From: Macrostomum hystrix | Lineage: Eukaryota; Platyhelminthes; Macrostomidae | NCBI GenBank assembly: GCA_950097015.1 | Contig: CATNEN010000003.1 | Coordinates: 3,885,501-3,949,500, forward strand | Direction of reading: 5' to 3' | DNA: 64,000 bases | Part shown: in pieces, positions 47,897-60,261 of the stretch | Position numbering within the stretch: the stretch's first letter is position 1 | Layout: each line of letters opens with the position of its first letter | The notes under the pieces: model-generated | Database searches by the model: none | What the model saw: only the letters and a program-made list of their open reading frames with translations | What the model was told of the DNA's origin: nothing | Translations under genes and position numbers: made by a program

Positions 47897-50800
47897 TCAA
47901 ACCAGAGCAAAGCCTTCAGTCTGTTCAATAGCCTGTATTAGCTTTCGCTTCAAAGTGTCCCTATCCGGATAGACTGGCAGGTCTAATAGATTGTAGCAGG
48001 TGTGTGCCACAGGTAAATAGGAAGCGCCGCCGTGTACAGGTTGTATGCGAATCTTTAACGCGGACATGCCCTGCATTGGAACCCTGTCGCAGCCAGTCAG
48101 AAAGTGCAAGAATTTGCGCTTCTGCGACTCGGCCAGGTCGTGATGAAATACGGACCAGAAATTGACGATAACGTCGTGCTTGGCGTAATAGACGCCAAGG
48201 TATTCAGCGCTGCGTTCCAGCTCAGCCCAATCGAAATGATCCTCTTCTCCGATGAGCATAGCTCTCAGTTCGGCCGGCTCAAACATAGCCAGAACTTGGC
48301 CGCCGCAGACTTTGTGAAAGCCGTCGTGAAATGCGGCGTAGGACTCATTGCAGCTGGCGTTGAACACGAAATCTACGTAGGCGTCAGCGTAGCGCTGCCG
48401 ATTGGCCATGGTGACGGCTTCGTCAGGCCGGTCGCTAAGCGGTAACCGACGCAATTCACCATAATAATCCACTTCAACTTCAAAGTTCAGCATGAGAGAT
48501 TCCACATCGTCGGAAGATTCCGCTTCTAGTAGGTGCTGCAGATTCCGACCAACCACGGGGTCGAGCTCCTTGAGATCGTCGATTGTTGGCCTGCGATCTA
48601 GCAGCTTCTTGTACAGAGCCAATGGGAAGGCTACGCCAGCTAAGAAGCTATTGTAGATTGCAAGGCCGCACAGGATGCCAATGAGATGGAATAAGTTAGC
48701 GTCCTCCAGTGACACGGAATTAAACCAGATCAATCTGGAATCGTAGCTGCGAAACATGCCGTAGAGTGGGTCGAGAATTTCTCGGAAAATCAATTGGAAA
48801 AATTCTTTCGACACGCCGCCCTCATCTTGGGCCTCTTCGCCTACGAAATGAACGCGCAGTGGCTTGCGCAATTCGGCCGGCGGGAACTTGCTCAGGTGGC
48901 TGATTGCGTCACCAACTAAGTTGTTGCGCCGCACCTGCGGTTGTAGGGGGTACAAATTTAGTGTGGATTGTTGGAAGCTCTGATCGAGAAATCGGCGTTT
49001 GAAACTAAACAAGCCGAGATTTTAAGTTTGAAATGTAATTCTACGGATTTGAATTCTGAATGGCCTAGATTTCTATGGATGTGGATTCTGAATGGCCTAG
49101 ATTTCTATGGATGTGGATTCTGAATGGCCTAGATTTCTATGGATTTGAGTTCTGAATGGCCTAGATTTCTATGGATGTGGATTCTGAATGGCCTAGATTT
49201 CTATGGATTTGAGTTCTGAATGGCCTAGATTTCTATGGATGTGGATTCTGAATGGCCTAGATTTCTATGGATTTGAGTTCTGAATGGCCTAGATTTCTAT
49301 GGATTTGAATTCTGAATGGCCTAGATTTCTATTGATTTGAATTCTGAATGGCCTAGATTTCTATGGATTTGAGTTCTGAATGGCCTAGATTTCTATGGAT
49401 TTGAGTTCTGAATGGCCTAGATTTCTATGGATTTGAGTTTTGAATGGCCTAGATTTCTATGGATGTGGATTCTGAATGGCCTAGATTTCTATGGATTTGA
49501 ATTCTGAATGGCCTAGATTTCTATGGATGTGAATTCTGAATGGCCTAGATTTCTATGGATGTGAATTCTGAATGGCCTAGATTTCTATGGATTTGAATTA
49601 TGAATGGCCTAGATTTGTATGGATGTGGATTCTGAATGGCCTAGATTTCTATGGATTTGAGTTCTGAATGGCCTAGATTTCTATAGATGTGGATTCTGAA
49701 TGGCCTAGATTTCTATGGATTTGAGTTCTGAATGGCCTAGATTTCTATGGATGTGGATTCTGAATGGCCTAGATTTCTATGGATTTGAATTCTGAATGGC
49801 CTAGATTTCTATGGATTTGAATTCTGAATGGCCTAGATTTCTATGGATTTGAGTTCTGAATGGCCTAGATTTCTATGGATTTGAATTCTGAATGGCCTAG
49901 ATTTCTATGGATTTGAATTATGAATGGCCTAGATTTCTATGGATTTGGATTCTGAATGGTCTAGATTTCTATGGATTTGAATTCTGAATGGCCTAGATTT
50001 CTATGGATGGGAATTCTGAATGGCCTAGATTTCTATGGATTTGAATTCTGAATGGCCTAGATTTCTATGGATTTGAATTCTGAATGGCCTAGATTTCTAT
50101 GGATTTGAATTATGAATGGCCTAGATTTCTATGGATTTGGATTCTGAATGGCCTAGATTTCTATGGATTTGAATTCTGAATGGCCTAGATTTCTATGGAT
50201 GTGAATTCTGAATGGCCTAGATTTCTATGGATGTGAATTCTGAATGGCCTAGATTTCTATGGATTTGAATTCTTAATGGCCTAGATTTCTATGGATTTGA
50301 ATTATGAATGGCCTAGATTTCTATGGATTTGAATTATGAATGGCCTAGATTTCTATGGATGTGGATTCTGAATGGCCTAGATTTCTATGGATGTGGATTC
50401 TGAATGGCCTAGATTTCTATGGATTTGAGTTCTGAATGGCCTAGATTTCTATGGATGTGGATTCTGAATGGCCTAGATTTCTATGGATTTGAGTTCTGAA
50501 TGGCCTAGATTTCTATGGATGTGGATTCTGAATGGCCTAGATTTCTATGGATTTGAGTTCTGAATGGCCTAGATTTCTATGGATGTGGATTCTGAATGGC
50601 CTAGATTTCTATGGATTTGAGTTCTGAATGGCCTAGATTTCTATGGATTTGAATTCTGAATGGCCTAGATTTCTATGGATTTGAATTCTGAATGGCCTAG
50701 ATTTCTATGGATTTGAATTCTGAATGGCCTAGATTTCTATGGATTTGAATTATGAATGGCCTAGATTTCTATGGATTTGAATTCTGAATGGCCTAGATTT

Positions 50801-53800
50801 CTATTGATTTGAATTCTGAATGGCCTAGATTTCTATGGATTTGAATTCTGAATGGCCTAGATTTCTATTGATTTGAATTCTGAATGGCCTAGATTTCTAT
50901 GGATTTGGATTCTGAATGGCCTAGATTTCTATGGATTTGAGTTCTGAATGGCCTAGATTTCTATGGATTTGAGTTCTGAATGGCCTAGATTTCTATGGAT
51001 TTGAGTTCTGAATGGCCTAGATTTCTATGGATGTGGATTCTGAATGGCCTAGATTTCTATGGATTTGAGTTCTGAATGGCCTAGATTTCTATGGATGTGG
51101 ATTCTGAATAGCCTAGATTTCTATGGATTTGAGTTCTGAATGGCCTAGATTTCTATGGATGTGGATTCTGAATGGCCTAGATTTCTATGGATTTGAGTTC
51201 TGAATGGCCTAGATTTCTATGGATGTGGATTCTGAATGGCCTAGATTTCTATGGATTTGAATTCTGAATGGCCTAGATTTCTATGGATTTGAATTATGAA
51301 TGGCCTAGATTTCTATGGATTTGAATTATGAATGGCCTAGATTTCTATGGATGTGGATTCTGAATGGCCTAGATTTCTATGGATTTGAATTCTGAATGGC
51401 CTAGATTTTTCTCTCACCTGCAGCAGCAGCACAGGATTAACAATGCCGCCAGCCATAGTCATAGCGGAGAAGAAATTGTGAGTCTGTGCCTGCTGTATCG
51501 CCTGCTGCTGTTTAATCTGGGCGTCCGTGCGCAACAGTACAGTCTTGGCAATGCCGTCGAATACAAACGGATAGTCGCAGAATGAGAAGTACTCTCTCTG
51601 GCCTCGATTTTGGATCCACAGAACGTAGTCTCTGGCAGTTAACGGGTTGTTTGGTTGAACTATAAAAGCATTGCATTATTGATAAATAATGTTGAGCTGG
51701 AAATGAAGAAAAACCGAAAGACAGAAACTCGAAATGCAAAACTGAAGTCCGAAACCGAAATAGACGCTGAAACTGAAGCCTGAAACAAAGTCGAAAACCG
51801 AAATAAATGCCCGAAACCAAAACCCGAAACTGATGTCCGAAAATGAAGCCAGAAACTGAAGCCCGAAACTGAAGCCAGAAAATGAAGCCAGAAACCGAAG
51901 TCCGAAACAAAAGCCCGAAACAAAAGCCCGAAACTGAAGCCCGAAACCAAAGCCCGAAACCAAAGCCCGAAACTGAAGCCAGAAAATGAAGCCAGAAACT
52001 GAAGCCCGAAACTGAAGCCCGAAACTGAAGCCAGAAACTGAAGCCCGAAACTGAAGCCAGAAACTGAAGCCCGAAACAAAAGCCCGAAACAAAAGCCCGA
52101 AACTGAAGTCCGAAACTGAAGTCCGAAACTGAAGTCCGAAACAAAAGCCCGAAACTGAAGTCCGAAACTAAAGCCCGAAACCGAAGTTTCGGATCTAAAA
52201 TTCGAACTCCAGACCTCCCAGTCAAAAGCCTCACCTAGCAATATCGACTTTGCCATCGAGCTCAGGCAGGTAGAAACTAGTCCGAACCAGAGCAGCGTCG
52301 CCCCGCTCAGCATTGACCGAGTGCAGCAGTCGCATTGCCCGCATACAGTAGGTCAGGCCTCGCTCCTTGGCCATAGCCCCAGCCTGGCTAGTGTGAGCTG
52401 GCAAGCTGAGAATATGAGGCGTCACAGCTCTGAAGGTGCGCAATAGTCTAGCGAAGTGTCGAGTAGGCAGCTGGGCTAGCCACTGAGTCAGGACTCGGGT
52501 TGGCACCGGATCTAGCTGGGTCAGGCACTGGGCAAAGCCGGTGTGGACACTGTCGTACAGTTCCAACCGGGAGAACAGGTGCATGAAGGGGGCTATTAGG
52601 AAGAAGCGAAGGCACTCAATGTCCGGATAGTTGGTTCGGGAGCGCAGATCGGCTAGCAGGCTGATGAAGCCCGAGAGAAGCTGGAATGACCGATTTTTCT
52701 AATACCTTACTTTCTAAAACAGCCGATGACCAATTTTCCTAGACACTAAAATGACCGATTTCTTAAGCATTCAATGACCAATCATTCTTAAGCATACAAT
52801 GACCTATTCTTAAGCATACAATGACCTATAATTCTTAAGCATCCAATGACCTATAATTCTTAAGCATACAATGACCTATAATTCTTAAGCATCCAATGAC
52901 CTATAATTCTTAAGCATACAATGACCTATAATTCTTAAGCATACAATGACCTATAATTCTTAAGCATACAATGACCTATAATTCTTAAGCATACAATGAC
53001 CTATAATTCTTAAGCATCCAATGACCTATAGTTCTTAAGCATCCAATGACCTATAATTCTTAAGCATACAATGACCTATAATTCTTAAGCATACAATGAC
53101 CTATAATTCTTAAGCATCTAATGACCAATGATTCTTAAGCATCCAATGACCAATGATTCTTAAGCATCCAATGACCTATAATTCTTAAGCATCCAATGAC
53201 CTATAATTCTTAAGCATACAATGACCTATAATTCTTAAGCATACAATGACCTATAATTCTTAAGCATACAATGACCTATAATTCTTAAGCATCCAATGAC
53301 CTATAATTCTTAAGCATCCAATGACCTATAATTTTTAAGCATCCAATGACCTATAATTCTTAAGCATACAATGACCTATAATTTTTAAGCATCCAATGAC
53401 CTATAATTCTTAAGCATCCAACGACCTATAATTCTTAAGCATCCAATGACCTATAATTCTTAAGCATCCAATGACCTATAATTCTTAAGCATCCAATGAC
53501 CTATAATTCTTAAGCATCCAATGACCTATAATTTTTAAGCATCCAATGACCTATAATTCTTAAGCATCCAATGACCTATAATTCTTAAGCATCCAATGAC
53601 CTATAATTTTTAAGCATCCAATGACCTATAATTCTTAAGCATCCAATGACCTATAATTCTTAAGCATACAATGACCTATAATTCTTAAGCATACAATGAC
53701 CTATAATTTTTAAGCATCCAATGACCTATAATTCTTAAGCATCCAACGACCTATAATTCTTAAGCATCCAATGACCTATAATTCTTAAGCATCCAATGAC

Positions 53801-56800
53801 CTATAATTCTTAAGCATCCAATGACCTATAATTCTTAAGCATCCAATGACCTATAATTCTTAAGCATACAATGACCTATTTTTCTTAAGCATCCAATGAC
53901 CAATCATTCTTAAGCATCCAATGACCTATAATTCTTAAGCATCCAATGACCTATAATTCTTAAGCATCCAATGACCTATAATTCTTAAGCATCCAATGAC
54001 CTATAATTCTTAAGCATCCAATGACCTATAATTCTTAAGCATACAATGACCTATAATTTTTAAGCATACAATGACCTATAATTTTTAAGCATCCAATGAC
54101 CTATAATTCTTAAGCATACAATGACCTATTTTTCTTAAGCATCCAATGACCAATCATTCTTAAGCATACAATGACCTATAATTCTTAAGCATACAATGAC
54201 CTATTTTTCTTAAGCGTCCACATACCAATTTTTCCTATAAATTCAAAAACATATTGTTTAAACATCCAATGACCCATTTTCCTAGAAATCCGATGACTGG
54301 TTTTGTTTCTTAAACAATAATGATGAATATTTTTGAAACTTTAAAAACATTAAATGACCAATTTACTTTCATAAAAATTTTTAGTTTCGAATGTGGCAAT
54401 ACTGTATTCCCAAAAAGATAGAAACAGAAATTTGGCAAGTTCTCACCGAGTCATCCGCTTCCCTACTGATCTGTTTGCCCAGCTGTTCCAGCTTAGCAGC
54501 GGCCTGATCCAAATCGAGTCCGTGATCAGTTCTGCTCGGCGCCCCAGGCAGAGGCTGGCGAAGGAAGGCGCAGTTATAGCTGGCCAAACAGCTGGCCGAC
54601 TCGCCCAATCGACGCGCCGTAGCCGTTGTTGCAGCTGATTTGGCAGCCGACTGCAGACAGTCGTCGATGCGGAGCGGCTCAGCCGAGGCAGACAGCCAGG
54701 ACGGCCGCTCGCATCGAAAATCGTCAGGCGCCTGCGGTGCGTCCGAACGGACCGGCGCCGGCGCGGCCTGGCGCATGGGGGATAAAACAATTTTTTGGCG
54801 GTTTGAGGAAAATCATAGGAAATTAATTTGGGATAAATTTACCAGCCCAGCTTGTAAGGGATTAAACCAAATTGTAAAAAAAAAATAGGAATAATTTTGA
54901 GGATATTTGAACCGTTGGGGATAAAGTTGAGGATCGATGAACCATTGAGTATAAATTTGAGGAATAATGAACAATTAGGAATAAATTTGAGGATCTATGA
55001 ACCATTGGGGATAAATTTGAAGATCTATGAACAATTGGGGAAACATTTGAGGATCTATGAACCATTGGGGATAAATCTGAGGATCTATGAACCATTGGGG
55101 ATAAATTTGAGGATCTATGAACCATTGGGGAAACATTTGAGGATCTATGAACCATTGGGGATAAATCTGAGGATCTATGAACCATTGGGGATAAATTTGA
55201 GGATCTTGACTTAGCGGCAGGGAGCCTCCATGACGGACGCAGCGAGGAGGCGGCTGATGCCGCCCATATCGCAATTTGAGGATCTATGAACCATTGGGGA
55301 TAAATCTGAGGATCTATGAACCATTGGGGATAAATTTGAGGATCTATGAACCATTGGGGATAAATTTGAGGATCTATGAACCATTGGGGATAAATCTGAG
55401 GATCTATGAACCATTGAGGATAAATTTGAGGATCTATGAACCATTGGGGATAAATTTGAGGATCTATAAACAATTTAGGATCAATGAACAATTAGGGATA
55501 GATTTGAGGATCAATGAAAAATTGGGGATAAATTTAAGGACCTATAAACCATTAGGGATAGATTTGAGGATCAATGAAAAATTAGGGATAAATTTAAGGA
55601 CCTATAAACCATTAGGGATAGATTTGAGGATCAATGAAAAATTAGGGATAAATTTAAGGACCTATAAACCATTAGGGATAAATTTGAGGATCTATGAACG
55701 ATGGCGATATGTATGAGGATCTATGAACCATAGATGAACTGTTTAGGATAACTTCGAGGATCCACCAGATTAAGCATAAAATCTTAGTGGCTGAGAATCG
55801 AATTAACAAAATGCCCACCTTGACAAAGCTGACATTGCCGCAGGCGAACAGCACCAAGGGTGTGTGCTTCTCATCCAGGCCTTCGACACTGAGCCGACGC
55901 TTAAGAAACTCGCTGCTGCCGCTGACTGGCACCCAGGGACCCTTGACCACGCTAGGCGAGGTCTTGGGCTCATTCAGGCCGTCATCGCCGATGCCCAATT
56001 GACCTCTGGCAGCCATGCCGAAGGCGTAGATTCTTCCTGTGGCGGCAACGTAGGCTACGGTGTGCCGATGCCCGCAGGCCAATTGGGTGACAGCCGAGCC
56101 CATCAGGTCAGCCACCCGCCTGGGAAGGACCTCCATGACGCCAGGGGCGCAGCGGGTGCCGTGACCCAACTGGCCGAATTCGCCGCAGCCGAATGTGAAC
56201 ACGCCGCCGTCGGCGGTCAAGGCGGCGCTATGCTCTTTGCCGCAGGCCACGTGCCGAATCTGTGGTGGGGGGAGGCAGAGGCTAGATTAGTCCCGTGAAT
56301 GGCTAGATTAGTCCCGTGAATGGCTAGATTAGTCCCGTGAATGGCTAGATTAGTCCCGTGAATGGCTAGATTAGTCCCGTGAATGGCTAGATTAGTGCCG
56401 TGAATGGATATAATAGTCCCGTGAATGGCTGGATTAGTGCCGTGAATGGCTAGATTAGTTTGCTAGAAATACCAGACTGATTTCTTTGAATGACCATGTT
56501 CATTTCCTATAATGACCAGATTGTTTTCCTATAATGACCAGATCGTTTTCCTATAATGACCAGATGTTGTACGCGAGCTGACCTGCTGCCCGCGCAGTGT
56601 TTTGCACAGTACAGGCCAGGCCTGATTTTCTGTACTGCCGCAGCCCAATTGGCCCTTGTCGTTGGCGCCCCAGGCGAATAATACTCCGCTGTGCGATAAC
56701 GCCAGGCAGTGATGAGCTCCGCAGGCAATGCTAGACAATGGCAGGCCTTCCAGCGAGGCCACTGGCAGACAGGCGCCAGAACCTGCTGCCTGCTTCTGCT

Positions 56801-58647
56801 GCTGTTGCTGCGCAGCTGACAGAAAGTGGCCCTGGCCTAGTTGACCTCGGCTATTATCGCCAAAAGCAAATAGGCGATGATGCTGAGTTAGCACAAGACT
56901 GTGAGACTGCCCGGCTGCTACCTGAGCTACCCGATGATTAGACAGGTGGCGGACTAGGCGCACACTGCCGAATCCGTTGCCAGAAGCCGACGAATCGGCT
57001 GTTGTAGTTGCTGCTGAATCGTCGCGGCCCAATTGGCCGCACTGGTTGCGACCCCAAGCGTAGGTTTGACCGTCTTCGTCAACGGCTAACGAGTGACTGC
57101 CGCCTGAGGCTATGCAAACAATGCGCTTGCTCTCTAGGGATGTCACCTGTAGGATAAATAGCCAGCTGCGAATAAAGAGCTGCCCTGCTTAGAACAGCGT
57201 ACCACAGTGGACAACTGCACTCTATGGACATAGGCATAGACAAATACCATAGACATAGACAGATACCATAGACATAGACAGATACCATAGACTGAGACAG
57301 ATACCATAGACTGAGACAGATACCATAGACTGAGACAGATACCATAGACTGAGACAGATACCATAGACTGAGACAGATACCATAGACTGAGACAGATACC
57401 ATAGACATAGACAGATACCATAGACTGAGACAGATACCATAGACTGAGACAGATACCATAGACTGAGACAGATACCATAGACTGAGACAGATACCATAGA
57501 CTGAGACAGATACCATAGACTGAGACAGATACCATAGACATAGACAGATACCAAAGACAACGATAGATACCATAGACAGAGAGATACCATAGGCATCGTC
57601 GCGGCCCATGGTATCTCTCTGTCAAATACCATACCACAGTATAGACAAATACCATAGACAGACACCTTCGACATAGAAAGACACAATGGACAGACAGACA
57701 CAATGGACAGTCACTCATCAAATTGCAGACTTGCCTGCGCGAATCGTTGAAGGCAGCCAGCAGCCTCGCCACCGGAGCGTCCCCCGGCCCCGCCGAGCTG
57801 ACCGAAGCAGTCGGATCCGCAGACTCTGACGCAGCCGTCCTGACGAAGCAGCAGAGTGTGCCGGTCGCCGCCGTTGATAGCCCTGACTGTCGAGTCATCG
57901 TCTGGCAGACGCGTCGGCACGGTGACGGATTCGCGATTAACGGCAGAAGAGCCACCCCCAATGCCCAGTTGGCCATCGGAGTTTTCACCCCAAGCGAATA
58001 GGCTGACCTGGAACGATTTTTTTGGGATTTAAAGACATATTTTTTGTTTGAACTGTATTAAAATATAGCGCGAATTTGAAAAACGACGCGTAAGAAGGAA
58101 ACAATGAATAAGTAACGACGGGATAGTAAAAATTATTCTAATTTTATTAAATTAACCTACGTATTTACAAAACAAATAAAGTAATAACGAAAAACAAAAA
58201 ATAGCTTGAGTAGGGGGGAGTGGCAGTGTGGTTAACGCGTTTGCCTCTCTCACCAAGGTCCCGAGCTCGATTCCGCGGCGAGGCCACATTTATTTTGTGC
58301 GCAGCCGCGGAGAGAAGGCTTGTGGGCTTGTCGTGCAATTTACGGACCTTGAGGGCCAAACTCCAACGATGAGAAAGTCAGGGCAGGTGTACACACCTGT
58401 GTGAGTGTGTGCTCAGGAGTCAGCGGAATGGGCAGAATTGCCTCCTCGCTGGCTGCGGGTCTAGTGTCACCAAATGATGTGCCATTGCCCGGAGCTCCTC
58501 AGTAACTAATAATAATAATATTAATAATACAATACATACCGCAGCTAAATGATACTGTCTATGACGCTTTTGGGCACCCTTGCTGGGCTGATGATGAGCA
58601 GCAGCAAAGCCATTGTTGGAATTGTAGATGTAGTTCGACTGCCACAT
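47897..58647 (-). CDS. HERC4: HERC4-like E3 ubiquitin ligase (RCC1 propeller plus HECT), eight exons
   Basis: Exons: 58647-58540, 58007-57735, 57146-56583, 56259-55819, 54767-54447, 52680-52235, 51631-51418, 48934-47897; 1134 residues (human HERC4 about 1057). All junctions are phase 0 except 52235/51631 (phase 2), which rebuilds VDIARDYVLW. Residues 37 to about 420 hold seven RCC1 blades with GQLG motifs (FAWGENSDGQLGIG, YAWGRNQCGQLG, FTFGCGEFGQLGHG and others). The middle part has APDDFRC, FYLPELDGKVDI and YPFVFDGIAKT, all HERC3/4-like. The C-terminal HECT domain (about 790-1134) includes GGVSKEFF, FHLIGILCGLAIYN and LPVAHTCYNLLDLP, with catalytic Cys at about 1102. Small HERCs transfer ubiquitin through this cysteine; the propeller likely binds substrates. 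Exon 1 adds a 36-residue N-terminus absent from human HERC4. Intron 2 appears to use a GC donor. Confidence 0.95.
49030..51408 (-). repeat. 32-bp minisatellite filling HERC4 intron 7, about 74 units
   Basis: Units read GAATGGCCTAGATTTCTATG then GATTTGAATTCT. Few indels are apparent. The array occupies nearly all of intron 48935-51417 and its last unit ends about eight bases from the splice donor. Confidence 0.97.
51690..52200 (-). repeat. 13-bp minisatellite in HERC4 intron 6, about 38 units
   Basis: Units such as AAGCCCGAAACTG on the + strand. With a 13-base period and no stop triplets on the - strand, all three - frames are open, producing three overlapping artefact frames rich in Phe, Ser and Gly. 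Confidence 0.95.
52735..54235 (-). repeat. 25-bp minisatellite in HERC4 intron 5, about 60 units
   Basis: Units read CATCCAATGACCTATAATTC then TTAAG. Subtypes CATAC/CATCC and ATTCT/ATTTT are interspersed. It begins about 50 bases from the 3' splice site at 52681 and degenerates toward the donor. Confidence 0.97.
54893..55745 (-). repeat. 30-bp minisatellite in HERC4 intron 4, interrupted by a GC-rich island
   Basis: Units read TTGAGGATCTATGAACCATT then GGGGATAAAT, about 26 in total. A 68-base non-repeat island at 55206-55273 splits the array. Toward 55700 a subtype with AAGGACCTATAAACC forms a 60-bp dimer. Confidence 0.95.
56278..56460 (-). repeat. 21-bp repeat in HERC4 intron 3, about 8 units, with a second small repeat
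   Basis: Units GAATGGCTAGATTAGTCCCG recur every 21 bases. They are followed by three or four copies of TCCTATAATGACCAGAT (56500-56566), a second and unrelated short array in the same intron. Confidence 0.93.
57230..57720 (-). repeat. 19-bp minisatellite in HERC4 intron 2 with a 16-bp perfect inverted repeat
   Basis: Units ACTGAGACAGATACCATAG recur every 19 bases from 57291. At 57575-57590 and 57608-57623 a 16-base perfect inverted repeat (arms GACAGAGAGATACCAT and complement) surrounds a 17-base GC-rich loop. Beyond it a degenerate form of the array continues. Confidence 0.93.
58207..58537 (+). mobile_element. tRNA-derived SINE in HERC4 intron 1, antisense to the gene
   Basis: The head (58213-58290) is tRNA-like: an A-box-like TGGCAGTGTGG, then GAGCTCGATTCCG matching the B box closely, then CGCGGCGAGGCCAC. 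A body of about 210 bases follows. It ends in an AT-rich tail with TAATAATAATAAT next to the exon 1 donor (58538-58539). A second copy of the head, at 63905, supports a dispersed family. Confidence 0.75.
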
Positions 58648-58974
58648 CTTGGCTAATTTGAGTTGTAATTTAATAACTATATTATTGCTACTTCAAGGAA
58701 GTCACATTTGGCAGCATAAAACATTGAACTTCTTCATTTACAGTGAATTCCTAAATTATCAAGCACAAAATAAAAAATAACAAATGCTAGAGTAACAAAA
58801 CATAGAATGAAGGAAAACCTAAGCATATCATTTCCTTTAGCCCGAGTGCCCAGTTAGTGCCATAGACAGTGAAGTATGAGTCATGGTCGCTTATGGCAGA
58901 TGATGGCTGGTCAACGGTAAGATAGAATAATATAAATAGAATATAGAAAATCAACGATAGAGAATAAAATCCGG
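58648..58974 (-). other. Putative promoter and 5' UTR region of HERC4
   Basis: AT-rich with no TATA or initiator I can defend. The ATG at 58647 follows CCAAG, which could also be a weak acceptor. Confidence 0.35.
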
Positions 58975-60165
58975 CATAGCAACCGACGCTAGGGAGGAGA
59001 ACCTAGCATAGCAACCGACGCTCGGGAAGAAAATTCGGAAGAGCAACCGACGATAGGGAAGGGAATTTGGCATAGCAACCGCCGATAGAGAAGAGAATTG
59101 GCATATCAACCGACGCTAGGGAAGAGAATCTGGCATAGCAACCGCCGATAGAGAAGAGAATTGGCATATCAACCGACGCTAGGGAAGAGAATCTGGCATA
59201 GCAACCGCCGATAGAGAAGAGAATTGGCATATCAACCGACGCTAGAGAAGAGAATTGGCATATCAACCGACGCTAGGGAAGAGAATTGGCATAGCAACCG
59301 CCGATAGAGAAGAGAATTGGCATATCAACCGACGCTAGGGAAGAGAATTGGCATATCAACCGACGCTAGGGAAGAGAATCTGGCATATCAACCGACGCTA
59401 GGGAAGAGAATCTGGCATAGCAACCGCCGATAGAGAAGAGAATTGGCATATCAACCAACGCTATGGAAGACAATTGGCATATCAACCGACGCTAGGGAAG
59501 AGAATTGGCATATCAACCGACGCTAGGGAAGAGAATCTGGCATAGCAACCGACGCTAGGGAAGAGAATTGGCATATCAACCGACGCTAGGGAAGAGAATC
59601 TGGCATATCAACCGACTCTAGGGAAGAGAATCTGGCATAGCAACCGACTCTAGGGAAGAGAATCTGGCATAGCAACCGACTCTAGGGAAGAGAATCTGGC
59701 ATATCAACCGACTCTAGGGAAGAGAATCTGGCATAGCAACCGACTCTAGGGAAGAGAATCTGGCATAGCAACCGACGCTAGGGAAGAGAATCTGGCATAT
59801 CAACCGACTCTAGGGAAGAGAATCTGGCATAGCAACCGACTCTAGGGAAGAGAATCTGGCATAGCAACCGACTCTAGGGAAGAGAATCTGGCATAGCAAC
59901 CGACTCTAGGGAAGAGAATCTGGCATAGCAACCGACTCTAGGGAAGAGAATCTGGCATAGCAACCGACTCTAGGGAAGAGAATCTGGCATAGCAACCGAC
60001 TCTAGGGAAGAGAATCTGGCATAGCAACCGACGCTAGGGAAGAGAATCTGGCATATCAACCGACTCTAGGGAAGAGAATCTGGCATATCAACCGACGCTA
60101 GGGAAGAGAATTGGCATATCAACCGACGCTAGGGAAGAGAATCTGGCATAGCAACCGACGGTTTA
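58975..60165 (+). repeat. 32-33-bp minisatellite, about 36 units
   Basis: Units read GGAAGAGAATCTGGCATAGC then AACCGACTCTAG. Subtypes GACGCTAG, GACTCTAG and GCCGATAG occur in blocks, and TTGGCATATC variants are one base shorter. Confidence 0.96.
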
Positions 60166-60261
60166 GTTACAATGATACACATAAAGCCAAATTAGAGCAC
60201 TACAATGGTGAAGTTAAAAAGCTAGCAACTAAACTACAAAGACAATGAAGATGACACTCAC

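Noticed and set aside
49004-49012. HERC4 last exon starting at the GTTTAG site near 49005
   Set aside because: The CCGCAG acceptor at 48935 joins VNPVLLLQ directly to VRRNNLVGD as in known HERC proteins; the extra upstream residues do not fit the family.
51512-52313. Phe/Ser/Gly-rich frames of up to 240 codons in all three - frames
   Set aside because: Artefact of the 13-base array in HERC4 intron 6.
57079-57988. MVSVSVYGIC-type frames up to 281 codons
   Set aside because: Artefact of the 19-base array in HERC4 intron 2, read in the three - frames; the real exons at either end use one frame only.
58213-58290. Functional tRNA gene
   Set aside because: The B-box-like part is present, but the sequence continues into a long body and AT tail and a second diverged copy exists, so a SINE is the better reading. 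I could not fold a full cloverleaf.
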